Below are positions 1-6,475 of a stretch of DNA of 25,202 nt, piece after piece. The translations under genes were made by a program, and so were the position numbers. Origin of the DNA: Tritrichomonas musculus. Lineage: Eukaryota; Parabasalia; Tritrichomonadida; Tritrichomonadidae. The DNA is taken from positions 1-25,202 of the forward strand of contig JAPFFF010000352.1 in the NCBI GenBank assembly GCA_039105265.1, read 5' to 3'. Position 1 is the stretch's first letter, and every line of letters begins with the position of its first letter. Below the pieces are notes generated by a model. The model was given only the letters and a program-made list of their open reading frames with translations. It was not told the DNA's origin and did no database searches.

Positions 1-281
1 AATTTATCAAGATCGGTATTCAACTGTAAATCTAGTTTGACATGAAATGTTAGAAATCCTTTGTCAACATCACTTATGAAATGATCAGGATGAGTTAAAC
101 TGATTTGTGAGTATTGACCTGATGTAAACGGTGCGGGCTGATCATGACAGTCAACAGTTCTGAATGAAAATGAACGTGTTCCGTCATTAACGTTAATCAT
201 ATGACGCATCTCTTCAAATGCATGCAATACATTTCCTGTTTCGATTTGATGGTTATGTGATCTCTCATTACGATATAACAT
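1..281 (-). CDS. Major capsid-like protein, N-terminal part (cut by window edge)
   Basis: The first 93 codons of the capsid-like gene of E-L, running off the left edge. The start is the ATG read from 281, a few bases after an initiator-like TCATAA on the minus strand. The protein matches the first 93 residues of the 622-residue protein at 21345-23213 almost exactly. Family and role are inferred from that full copy, which lies next to an integrase as expected in Polintons. The neighbour at 335 is transcribed divergently. Confidence 0.7.
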   Translation of the reverse strand, partial: MLYRNERSHNHQIETGNVLHAFEEMRHMINVNDGTRSFSFRTVDCHDQPAPFTSGQYSQISLTHPDHFISDVDKGFLTFHVKLDLQLNTDLDK

Positions 282-334
282 TTATGATTTAATAAAAAGA
301 ATCAATATATTATCTCTTTTATTTACTCTTTAAA

Positions 335-586
335 ATGGGTATAGGCATATTCAATAAGATAAAGAACGGTTTCAAGAAGTTCGGAAACAAAATCAAAGAT
401 GTAGCAACAAAGATTGTTGATAACATCCCTAAAGTCGTTGATGTCGGAAAACAGATTATCGATAAAGTTAAACCGATAACGAAATTCATTCCAGGCGTCG
501 GTCAAGTTATTGACACTATTGATACAGGTTTAAGTATGACAGGCCGAGTTGGAACGGTCGGAAAGTCAATATTAAATAAAGTTTAA
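335..586 (+). CDS. Small amphipathic protein, 83 residues (E-L copy)
   Basis: A short basic protein with a glycine-rich start (MGIGIFNKIKNGFKKFG) followed by alternating Lys and hydrophobic residues, which would fold as amphipathic helices, and a central IPGVGQVIDTI segment. There is no classical signal peptide. It is divergent from the capsid-like gene, with only about 50 bases between the two starts. Small amphipathic proteins beside capsid genes in double-jelly-roll viruses (for example adenovirus pVI) can be internal, membrane-active virion parts. That role is inference from composition and position only. The E-R copy at 21041-21292 differs by three residues. Confidence 0.65.
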   Translation: MGIGIFNKIKNGFKKFGNKIKDVATKIVDNIPKVVDVGKQIIDKVKPITKFIPGVGQVIDTIDTGLSMTGRVGTVGKSILNKV

Positions 587-618
587 TGATATCTATAAAC
601 GTTTTATCATAAACTCAA

Positions 619-1149
619 ATGAATGAAAACATCAATGAAGTTAAAATAATAAATGAAAACAGAAATGAAGTTAAAGTATTTAAATCACTTGAAGAATTCG
701 ATTTGTTCTGTCATAAAAATATTGATCAAATGAAATCACAAACGACAAACTATTTGAACAAGATTTATAAAATCATCACTAATGACGGAAATGAATACAA
801 AATAACTAAACGTAATTGCAAAGAAGGAAAACGATGTGACGGAGACATTTATTTGAAGAAAGTCGGGAATACAATCACTAAAACACTTGAGAATGACAAT
901 ATCACCGCTGATATTATTATTCTGAGAGAAACAGTTGATGCGATATCTTCCAAAACTGATGAACTTCGCGATTTGTTTGACAGTAAGTTGATTCACGTTA
1001 ATATCATCATTAAACAGCTCATCGATAAAAATAAAATACTTGAAGAACATATCAATAAGCTTTCAAATGTTGTTGATCAGCAATCAAAAGTCATTAATGA
1101 ATATGTATTAAATGTTGTTGCTCCTGACAACCACAGAATGATTAAGTGA
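619..1149 (+). CDS. Unrecognised helical protein, 176 residues (E-L copy)
   Basis: Not assignable to a named family. The N-terminal half has a lysine-rich segment with two nearby cysteines (NCKEGKRC, about residues 66-73). The second half, about residues 95-165, has a heptad-like pattern of Ile/Leu with Lys/Glu that suggests a coiled coil. The start follows a TCAA initiator-like string by one base. It lies 32 bases after the 83-residue gene on the same strand and overlaps the convergent 77-residue gene by about 42 bases. The E-R copy at 20478-21008 differs by two residues, which supports a real coding sequence kept under constraint. Confidence 0.65.
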   Translation: MNENINEVKIINENRNEVKVFKSLEEFDLFCHKNIDQMKSQTTNYLNKIYKIITNDGNEYKITKRNCKEGKRCDGDIYLKKVGNTITKTLENDNITADIIILRETVDAISSKTDELRDLFDSKLIHVNIIIKQLIDKNKILEEHINKLSNVVDQQSKVINEYVLNVVAPDNHRMIK

Positions 1150-1341
1150 ATCATGATGATTTAATGATTTAGTCGTTTTTGGCTGTGGTTCATGAAATAC
1201 ATTACCTTTTTCATTATAACATTTCACTGTCGGAGCTGAGTTTATTTTTGTTCTATTCTTTTGCATCGTTAATTGTAATCTATCAAAATAGTTTTTGTGT
1301 TTATCATCATGAACGGTTCTCATTTGATTAATAACAGACAT
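1108..1341 (-). CDS. Unrecognised 77-residue protein (E-L copy)
   Basis: A small basic, Asn/His/Lys-rich protein with no family I recognise. Its start is only 14 bases from the start of the divergent 75-residue gene, and its end overlaps the convergent 176-residue gene. The translated protein is identical in the inverted copy at 20286-20519, although the arms differ elsewhere; this favours a real gene but does not prove it. It could still be a by-product of the compact layout. Confidence 0.5.
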   Translation of the reverse strand: MSVINQMRTVHDDKHKNYFDRLQLTMQKNRTKINSAPTVKCYNEKGNVFHEPQPKTTKSLNHHDSLNHSVVVRSNNI

Positions 1342-1355
1342 TTAATTGTTATTAA
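1342..1355. promoter_or_regulatory. 14-base divergent promoter (E-L)
   Basis: Only 14 bases separate the ATG of the 75-residue gene (1356) from that of the 77-residue gene (read from 1341). The block CATTTAATTGTTATTAAATG, both start codons included, is close to an inverted repeat. The initiator for the leftward gene (TCATTTAA on the minus strand) overlaps the start codon of the rightward gene. The same arrangement is kept in E-R at 20272-20285. Confidence 0.5.
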
Positions 1356-1583
1356 ATGAGTGAACTAACAGAATACAAGAAAGAAATTCCTGAATTAAAA
1401 CGTATCAAACGAGGATTGAAAGAAAAGTGTTATGATTACAAACAATATCTCAACAATATCAAATCAGGAATGCTTGGCTCTGACGGTCTCGCTGTTCGTG
1501 AGTCTCTTATAGAAGACATCAACAGCCTCAAAAATAAAGTTCATCAGCTTGAGAATGAATTAAATGAATTGTCTAATAAATGA
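1356..1583 (+). CDS. Coiled-coil protein, 75 residues (E-L copy)
   Basis: A short charged protein, almost entirely helical by composition. The last 35 residues (from about SLIEDINSLKNKVHQLENEL) have clear heptads typical of a coiled coil. It is identical to the E-R copy at 20044-20271. A relic of its 3' third also lies at 5245-5316 beside another end repeat, which suggests that the terminal repeat of this lineage reaches into this gene. Function unknown; a small structural or regulatory protein is possible. Confidence 0.6.
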   Translation: MSELTEYKKEIPELKRIKRGLKEKCYDYKQYLNNIKSGMLGSDGLAVRESLIEDINSLKNKVHQLENELNELSNK

Positions 1584-1735
1584 GTTCTTCAAGTTCAGCT
1601 ATTAATTGTTCAGGACCGTTGAATTTCTTTAGCTGTTTAATAAAGTGATTTATCTCTTTTAGTACTTCATCTATGATATCATCATTATCGTAGTCATTTA
1701 ATGAATGTCATTTAATTGTTCGGCTTGGTTTGACA
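1583..1735 (-). pseudogene. Shorter, broken counterpart of the 92-residue gene
   Basis: This stretch matches the gene at 19776-20054 in the opposite arm but is shorter and reads as broken, with about one or two breaks. It is valuable because both places where the E-R gene carries a GC-rich 36-base module are clean, empty sites here (near 1614 and near 1719-1721). It fills part of the gene-poor stretch 1584-1980; the rest is the terminal repeat. Confidence 0.6.
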
Positions 1736-1774
1736 TTATAAATTGCTGATAAAAAAAATAAAAAATTTTTGAAA

Positions 1775-1984
1775 GTTCGATTTTTTGAGTTGTGTTATTT
1801 TTGTTCATTAGTCGTGTTGACGGCGGGCTTTAGCCTGACGGAAACCGACTGATATATACTACTAAAACAAGTTCAAAGATGTAAATTCAAAAGTGTCTAC
1901 CGTTAACTTAAAATATGTATTTTAACCCTACCCCTTTTGATACCCCTTTTATTTCACCCCTCGAGCTGGTCTACTATCACTACT
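1775..1984 (-). repeat. Polinton terminal repeat, E-L copy
   Basis: The subterminal block (GTCGTGTTGACGGCGGGC near 1811, TATATACTACT near 1853, AACCCTACCCC near 1923) ends at 1984 in the AG...-type terminus. It matches 19529-19745 in inverted orientation and, in part, 5335-5480 in direct orientation. No gene is visible in it. The boundary at 1984 is placed where the two arms stop matching. Confidence 0.75.
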
Positions 1985-2174
1985 TACCTTCATGTTCTCT
2001 AAAACCGTATGAATTCAGATAGTTTTCTAAGATTGATTTGAAGTGTTTAACATCATAATCACTAGGCTTAGATGTTGACAAGCGAGGTTTTAATTGAAGT
2101 TCATTATTGATATACCTGATTTGTTCAATAACAAATGATTTGGTATCTTTTTGATAGTAATAACGAGAACTCAT
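1980..2174 (-). CDS. Unrecognised protein cut by insertion of E-L
   Basis: A basic, Tyr-rich open frame of 64 codons starting at 2174, a few bases after the initiator-like TCATAA on the minus strand. Its last codons coincide with the terminus of E-L at 1984, so its natural 3' end has been replaced by the insertion. The visible part (for example DVKHFKSILENYLNSYGF) looks helical. No family recognised. Confidence 0.45.
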   Translation of the reverse strand: MSSRYYYQKDTKSFVIEQIRYINNELQLKPRLSTSKPSDYDVKHFKSILENYLNSYGFREHEGK

Positions 2175-2180
2175 TTATGA
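2175..2180 (-). promoter_or_regulatory. Initiator (Inr) of the 1980-2174 gene
   Basis: TCATAA on the minus strand directly abuts the ATG at 2174. This matches the parabasalid initiator consensus TCA(C/T)(T/A), which places transcription starts within a few bases of the start codon. Confidence 0.5.
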
Positions 2181-2253
2181 TATAATTAAAAAATCAATTT
2201 ATTTGAAATTTGAAAAATGTTAAATCAAAAAAAAATAATTCAGTTTTTTTATT

Positions 2254-2260
2254 TCATTGA
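2254..2260 (+). promoter_or_regulatory. Initiator (Inr) that fixes the start at 2262
   Basis: TCATTGA lies directly before the ATG at 2262. If transcription begins at its A, the upstream in-frame ATG at 2217 would not be in the message, so 2262 is the better start for the following gene. Confidence 0.55.
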
Positions 2261-2261
2261 A

Positions 2262-2765
2262 ATGACAGAATTAATAGAGATATTGAAACATGTTGATGCA
2301 ATCCGTCATTTGTTAACAATATTGATTGCTAAATCAGATGACCATGAAGCTTTCAGGAACCTTGTGAATAATGTTTCATTTGACAATGACAATAATGATT
2401 CATCATCAGATGAAGAAAATCTGCCCCATTTCTCTAAACAAAATAGTTTATTGAATGATATAACACCAAAAAGTGATAAACCAAAGCGCTCCTTATTCAA
2501 TTCATCAAAGTTCTTAAACGCTCATGACCGTGAATTAGTTATGCAGTTCCTTGATGAAGAACGAATGAATGAAATTAATAAGTTGCCAGCACATAAACAA
2601 GCATCATACACAAAACTATTAATCAAAAAGCATTTAAACATAGATATATCAACGTACATGGTTAACAAGATTCTCACATTGAAAAGGCAACAGACTCATG
2701 ACAATGATGATGAAGACAATGATAACAATAACAATAACAATCAAAGAAGACCACAATTGATTTAA
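2262..2765 (+). CDS. Acidic protein with C-terminal helical domain shared with lineage B
   Basis: About 167 residues from the chosen start. The middle is Asp/Ser-rich and disordered-looking (DNDNNDSSSDEENL). The domain after it contains LPAHKQASYTKLLIKKHL and ends in a Leu/Ile-rich helix; an Asp/Asn run closes the protein. The helical domain aligns by eye with most of the 100-residue protein at 12746-13048 (LPKHKQISYVRRELKEKY), so the two lineages share it. Its helix-turn-helix-like spacing and basic charge suggest DNA or protein binding, but I cannot name the family. It opens a run of plus-strand genes leading to the ATPase. Confidence 0.6.
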   Translation: MTELIEILKHVDAIRHLLTILIAKSDDHEAFRNLVNNVSFDNDNNDSSSDEENLPHFSKQNSLLNDITPKSDKPKRSLFNSSKFLNAHDRELVMQFLDEERMNEINKLPAHKQASYTKLLIKKHLNIDISTYMVNKILTLKRQQTHDNDDEDNDNNNNNNQRRPQLI

Positions 2766-2804
2766 ATTCATTGAATCATTTGAAGTTTTTATTTTTGGTT
2801 TAAA

Positions 2805-3050
2805 ATGAATAGTGCAATTAATGGCTTGAGTTGTGATACATCATCTTTACACGTTCAGTTTCGAATAGTTAAAGACAAGATATTCAATGAATGTATGAAT
2901 TCTGAAGATGACGCATTAAACGGAAAGTTTGATAAGATGATTCACATTTTGACAATATATAAACAACTATTTAATGATATTGAATCGATTAAAATACAAT
3001 TGAGAGCTATTGATGAACGTATCAAATCAGCTGAACAGATGACTTTGTAA
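2805..3050 (+). CDS. Small helical protein, 81 residues
   Basis: An unrecognised protein that is mostly helical by composition, ending in a charged helix (IKIQLRAIDERIKSAEQM). A TCATTGA initiator-like string lies about 35 bases upstream. It is co-oriented with its neighbours at 2262 and 3105 with short gaps, in the compact style of Polinton genes. Confidence 0.5.
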   Translation: MNSAINGLSCDTSSLHVQFRIVKDKIFNECMNSEDDALNGKFDKMIHILTIYKQLFNDIESIKIQLRAIDERIKSAEQMTL

Positions 3051-3104
3051 ATGATTCATTGAATGGCTCATCATTAATGTTGTTTTATTTTTATTCAAAC
3101 ATTC

Positions 3105-3680
3105 ATGGCATTATCAAAAGCTCGTATATTAAGTAGCGAGAACGATGCATCAGTTAAGCAGGAACAATCAACCAGTATTAATATAAACATCAAACCAAAG
3201 CAACCACAACCAGTTGAATATCCATCAGTTCAACCATTACCACAATCATCTCAAGCCACAAATTTTACTATACCTCAGATGAGTGGAGTATATCAATCAC
3301 AGCATCCAACAAACAACGTTTCCCTAGAAAGAGGTATCAGTGATATTGGAGCTGATATAACAGAACTTGAAACCAAAAACAAATTCCTTGAGATATTATT
3401 ATCCATCTATGAAACCAATCCAATAAAAGTCAATGATTTATTGATTTGTCATTCAAATACATTAATGGAACTCATCAAATTACTAACACAAGCTGATAAA
3501 GTTGAATTGATTGTCAATGATGATTGTGCGTGTAATGGTTGCGTTTCTCGTTCCAAATATCTTTTGATTGATAGGATTTTGGTGTACAAAAATAATGAAT
3601 CAAATGACTTGAAATACAAATATAATAGCATTTATACCGAACTCATTAGACACAACATTTCATTAAAAACATGTATTTAA
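3105..3680 (+). CDS. Unrecognised 191-residue protein with Pro/Gln-rich N-terminus
   Basis: The first 75 residues are low-complexity, rich in Pro, Gln and Ser. From about residue 85 a folded-looking domain begins, with helices (FLEILLSIYETNP, LMELIKLLTQADKVEL) followed by an acidic, cysteine-containing patch (DDCACNGC) and a beta-like end. The cysteines could bind metal. No named family comes to mind. It lies two genes upstream of the ATPase on the same strand. Confidence 0.55.
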   Translation: MALSKARILSSENDASVKQEQSTSININIKPKQPQPVEYPSVQPLPQSSQATNFTIPQMSGVYQSQHPTNNVSLERGISDIGADITELETKNKFLEILLSIYETNPIKVNDLLICHSNTLMELIKLLTQADKVELIVNDDCACNGCVSRSKYLLIDRILVYKNNESNDLKYKYNSIYTELIRHNISLKTCI

Positions 3681-3690
3681 AAACTAATAA

Positions 3691-3822
3691 ATGATATATG
3701 AAATATTAGTGGTTTCATTATTAACAGGTTTATTTTTAGTGAAGCTTGTTGAAGTATCATTAATGATGCCTGACAAAGAACCAGAACTCAGTGAAGAGAT
3801 AAGAACAAAAATGTATTCATGA
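3691..3822 (+). CDS. Tiny single-span membrane protein, 43 residues
   Basis: A short open frame between the 191-residue gene and the ATPase. It encodes a hydrophobic N-terminal segment (IYEILVVSLLTGLFLVKLV, about residues 2-20) long enough for one membrane span, followed by an acidic then basic tail (PDKEPELSEEIRTK). It begins 10 bases after the preceding gene and ends 24 bases before the next. Small membrane proteins are common in related viruses, but a homologue was not recognised and a chance frame is possible. Confidence 0.4.
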   Translation: MIYEILVVSLLTGLFLVKLVEVSLMMPDKEPELSEEIRTKMYS

Positions 3823-3846
3823 AGAGCTTTAACGAAAACTAAAGAA

Positions 3847-4761
3847 ATGAAAGGTTTCATGAAACCCACTCAGTTTAATTACAAAGAGATTTTATTCTCT
3901 AATAGCTCTGATTATGATGATGACCAAATGAGTTTTGCATTTGAATATGAATCATTCAAGCCAACAGTTAATGAAAAGACATTTAATATTGATGATGAGA
4001 TGAATAAAGCTTATCAACGCAATGAATCAAAAATAAAAAACGAATCAATCAGACCAATCGCAAACGGTATTTATTCATATTACAATTCATTGAACATACT
4101 CGTTGGTCAGCAAGGTAAAGGAAAGAGTCATATAATGCTACGAGATGTTATTCAAATGTCTCGAATGAAGAACGCTGGCTTTCATTTAATTGTTTATGTA
4201 TCACGAAACGGAACAATTAACGATGCTACATTCGAAAGCCAACGCGAATTGATACAGCTACCAATAAAAACTGTTGCTGACAGCAATGCTGAAGAATATC
4301 TTAAACAACTTGATTTATATAAAGAATTGTATAACAAATATTCATCAACACCAAAAATAGTAATCGATGAAAAGAAGTTAAACGATATGTTTGAGTTTCT
4401 TCATATCAATAAACTAGGTCAACCAAATAAACCGCTAAATACTATCATTCTTTGTGAGGACTTTTTGAAATCGAAACTAATTAAATCATCCTATTTTATC
4501 AATACCATTAGTCAGCTTCGACACAAGAATCTAATCATATTCGTTAACATTCAGTTCTTCAAAGCTTTAACAACAGAATGGAAAAATAATGCAACATCAT
4601 TCTTCATCTTTAGTGGTTATTCACGACAGAAACTTGGCTACATATATCAACAAGTTCCATTCCCAATAGAGTTCGAAGAGTTATGGAATCGATACAGAAC
4701 AATGAAAGCACATCAATTCGTTTTAGTCAATGTTCGAACTAATAACCTTTCATTCATCTAA
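3847..4761 (+). CDS. Packaging ATPase, FtsK/HerA (A32-like) type
   Basis: A 304-residue P-loop ATPase. The Walker A motif is GQQGKGKS at residues 87-94, after a beta strand (LNILV). A Walker B-like strand, TIILCED, ends at about residue 205 with the Asp/Glu pair. SQLRHKNL and FVNIQ follow at about residues 222-236, where this superfamily places an arginine and a polar sensor. Size and motif order fit the genome-packaging ATPases of Polintons and related double-jelly-roll viruses, which drive DNA into the particle. A second in-frame Met at residue 5 is an alternative start. Its 3' end overlaps the convergent gene at 4750 by 12 bases. Confidence 0.8.
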   Translation: MKGFMKPTQFNYKEILFSNSSDYDDDQMSFAFEYESFKPTVNEKTFNIDDEMNKAYQRNESKIKNESIRPIANGIYSYYNSLNILVGQQGKGKSHIMLRDVIQMSRMKNAGFHLIVYVSRNGTINDATFESQRELIQLPIKTVADSNAEEYLKQLDLYKELYNKYSSTPKIVIDEKKLNDMFEFLHINKLGQPNKPLNTIILCEDFLKSKLIKSSYFINTISQLRHKNLIIFVNIQFFKALTTEWKNNATSFFIFSGYSRQKLGYIYQQVPFPIEFEELWNRYRTMKAHQFVLVNVRTNNLSFI

Positions 4762-5208
4762 TACAATTTGTTGTTGAACACCAACAAACAGTTGAGGTGT
4801 ATTGATATTATATTTTTGTCTCATCTGTTCAATGAGTTCCTTTGTTTTCTTATCTGTTGCCTTTCTGATACTGTAATTATAATACTTATATTCTTTAAAT
4901 GATTGTTCTTCACTTGAACCTTCAACGAAGAACTCAATTGACGTTGTTGATATCCTTCTTCTAACATTTGATGTAAGTGTTATATATTCGAGCCCGAGGT
5001 CGACTATCTTGTCGTGATAGAATCGTTTGAATTCATTCTCTTTGTTCTTCAATGATATGTACAACACTTTAGCTTTATATGCAGCCTTTCCACAAGGTAT
5101 TGGATATCTATCACACAGAATTGAGAAATCACATTGTTTGAACTTCTCTGATTCATCCAACATATCAATAAGTGAATTGATGTAATCATAAACCTTTGGT
5201 GTTGTCAT
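4750..5208 (-). CDS. Unrecognised 152-residue protein
   Basis: A mixed alpha/beta-looking protein with a basic middle (SNVRRRISTTSIEFF) and a charged helical C-terminal half (KATDKKTKELIEQMRQKY). It is read from 5208, next to an end repeat, and runs convergently into the ATPase gene with a 12-base overlap. I recognise no family. The TCATGATAAAGAC string before the ATG is a loose initiator match. Confidence 0.5.
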   Translation of the reverse strand: MTTPKVYDYINSLIDMLDESEKFKQCDFSILCDRYPIPCGKAAYKAKVLYISLKNKENEFKRFYHDKIVDLGLEYITLTSNVRRRISTTSIEFFVEGSSEEQSFKEYKYYNYSIRKATDKKTKELIEQMRQKYNINTPQLFVGVQQQIVLDE

Positions 5209-5244
5209 GTCTTTATCATGAAATTAAAAAATAAAAACGTCATT

Positions 5245-5505
5245 GAAGACATCAACAGTCTCAAAAATAAAGTTCATCAACTTGAGAATGAATTAAATGA
5301 GTTGTCCAATAAATGAACATCAATTGATGGTAATCATTAAATGAGTTCATATTATTTTTATTCATTAGTCGTGTTGACGGTGGGCTTTAGCCTGACGGAA
5401 ACCGACTCATATATACTACTAAAACAAGTTCAAAGATGTAAATTCAAAGATGAAGATTCAAAAGTGGCGACCGTCAATCTCAATTTTTATCTGACCGTCC
5501 AAAAA
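5245..5505 (+). repeat. Third copy of the end repeat, with relic of the 75-residue gene
   Basis: 5245-5316 matches the 3' third of the coiled-coil gene (1511-1582). The sequence then jumps to the subterminal block (ATTCATTAGTCGTGTTGACG near 5362, TATATACTACTAAAACAAG near 5412). It runs in the same direction as the E-L copy but is more diverged and lacks the AGTAGT-type terminus. The simplest reading is the opposite-end terminal repeat of the older element at 1985-5505. This accounts for the gene-free stretch 5209-5529. Confidence 0.65.
5464..5500 (+). repeat. Short direct repeat, left copy
   Basis: GTGGCGACCGTCAATCT, a short spacer, then ATCTGACCGTCC. The same two blocks recur in the same order at 5936-5977 with a spacer four bases longer, so the pair brackets the gene at 5530-5889. 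Confidence 0.7.
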
Positions 5506-5529
5506 TAAAACATTAATAAAGCAATTCAT

Positions 5530-5889
5530 TTATTTATTCGTTGCGTTTCCCTTACGAATTGGTATTTTACGAAATCTTTTATTCGGATGATTAAAGAAGT
5601 CATTGATAGAAGCTAACATTACACGTTCGGGTTCATTTCTTCTATAAAATCGAACGAATTCAATAATCATCATGTCTTTAGGATATGTGTATATCTCACA
5701 ATCATATTCATTAAAGAATTCATCAAATTGTTCTTTGGTGGCTTTATAATTGCAACGCTTCAAGGCAAATTCCTTGTCATTATTGATTTTCGTCAAGAAT
5801 TCTTTAATTGACTTATCCCACATATTTAAGCGTTTCTTCGGTGTGTAAAATACACGAACCCCATCATCAACATAATACATTACTTTCAT
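5530..5889 (-). CDS. Small protein with a repeated-domain unit, 119 residues
   Basis: Residues about 52-108 align by eye with the first unit of the 230-residue protein at 17563-18255. The shared pattern is EQ-[FI]-x-E-[FY]-F, a Cys, a beta-rich stretch, then F-[YV]-R-[RN]-x-[ED]-P and HPNK/NPNK. The first half is basic. Function unknown; the unit might bind nucleic acid. The gene stands alone between two short direct repeats, as if it were a cassette. Confidence 0.55.
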   Translation of the reverse strand: MKVMYYVDDGVRVFYTPKKRLNMWDKSIKEFLTKINNDKEFALKRCNYKATKEQFDEFFNEYDCEIYTYPKDMMIIEFVRFYRRNEPERVMLASINDFFNHPNKRFRKIPIRKGNATNK

Positions 5890-5935
5890 AAACGATAAAA
5901 AATTAAATTAAAAAATCAAAGATATTAAATTTAAT

Positions 5936-5977
5936 GTGGCGACCGTCAATCTAGAACATCAATTTATCTGACCGTCC
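5936..5977 (+). repeat. Short direct repeat, right copy
   Basis: The second copy of the two-block repeat at 5464-5500 (GTGGCGACCGTCAATCT, then TATCTGACCGTCC). It ends about 15 bases before the lineage B capsid fragment begins, so it marks a junction between different elements. Confidence 0.7.
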
Positions 5978-5998
5978 ATTTACACAATAATACTCTCT

Positions 5999-6416
5999 AA
6001 GGTTCTTTGAAAATCAACTTACTGCAGGAGACCTTGATGCGATTACTCTTCAATGCACAAAGGAGTTCGAAGACAGTATGACAATGCCTAAGAATGATGC
6101 TAATGGTGTTCGCTACAATAATACTCTTAGTGATGCCAGTAGTTTTGTCTTCAATATTCAAGCTGAAAGATCTTCTGCAGGTTATTGCTTCGACGGAATT
6201 GACGGAGGTTTTGGCAACGTACAGATTCAAGTACAAGGACAACCCATTTATTCTGGTGCAAATGACACTTACTATAATGTAATCGAACCTTCAGGGAACG
6301 TGGTCCATCCACCCCCTGTAAACCTATGGTTAACAAGAGATTCTTACTTCTTAATGAATCTCGATGGACTTGTTTATGTTGATGATCAAAGTCCTGAAGG
6401 TAGTCAAGTAGAGTAA
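5999..6416 (+). pseudogene. Capsid-like protein, C-terminal fragment (lineage B)
   Basis: About 139 codons matching the C-terminus of the 622-residue capsid-like protein at 21345-23213, roughly three quarters identical by eye. Shared landmarks are RFFENQLTAGDLDAITLQC, SSAGYC and the GGFGNVQIQ strand. The rest of the gene is absent to the left, where a different element begins. The integrase gene starts 60 bases downstream, the same order as in E-R. Confidence 0.7.
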
Positions 6417-6466
6417 GTAATCTTCTTTCTTTTTTTGTTTCCGTCAACCTAATTTAACTATTGCTT

Positions 6467-6475
6467 TCATCATAA
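6467..6475 (+). promoter_or_regulatory. Initiator (Inr) of the lineage B integrase
   Basis: TCATCATAA directly precedes the ATG at 6476 and contains two overlapping TCAT initiator matches. This supports both the start choice and a parabasalid host. Confidence 0.55.

Larger units (their letters stand above)
1..1984 (-). mobile_element. Polinton/Maverick E-L, inner end (partial)
   Basis: This is one end of a Polinton that continues past the left edge. Read on the minus strand from 1984 it opens with AGTAGTGATAGTAGACC, which fits the 5'-AG terminus known for Polintons. It then carries an end repeat, five small genes and the start of the capsid-like gene. The same order and nearly the same sequence recur inverted at 19529-21625. 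Coding differences between the arms are few (none in two of the small proteins, two or three residues in two others), so the two copies are recent relative to the core. The far end and the 6-base target duplication lie outside the window. Confidence 0.8.
1985..5505 (+). mobile_element. ATPase end of an older Polinton of the E-L/E-R type
   Basis: Six or seven small genes, including a packaging ATPase, are followed by a copy of the end repeat at 5245-5505 facing outward to the right. This is the layout expected for the end of a Polinton opposite the capsid/integrase end. The left side is cut at 1984 by E-L. The end repeat here is more diverged than that of E-L and E-R, so the segment is older. 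It appears truncated on both sides. Confidence 0.6.

Noticed and set aside
736-1050. Open frame of about 104 codons opposite the 176-residue gene (also at 20577-20891)
   Set aside because: It is fully antisense to a better-supported gene, has a hydrophobic, biased composition, and changes more between arms than the sense protein does.
2217-2261. Upstream ATG at 2217 as the start of the acidic protein
   Set aside because: The extra 15 residues come from a poly-A/T stretch, and an initiator at 2254 lies between it and the ATG at 2262, so 2262 is the likelier start.
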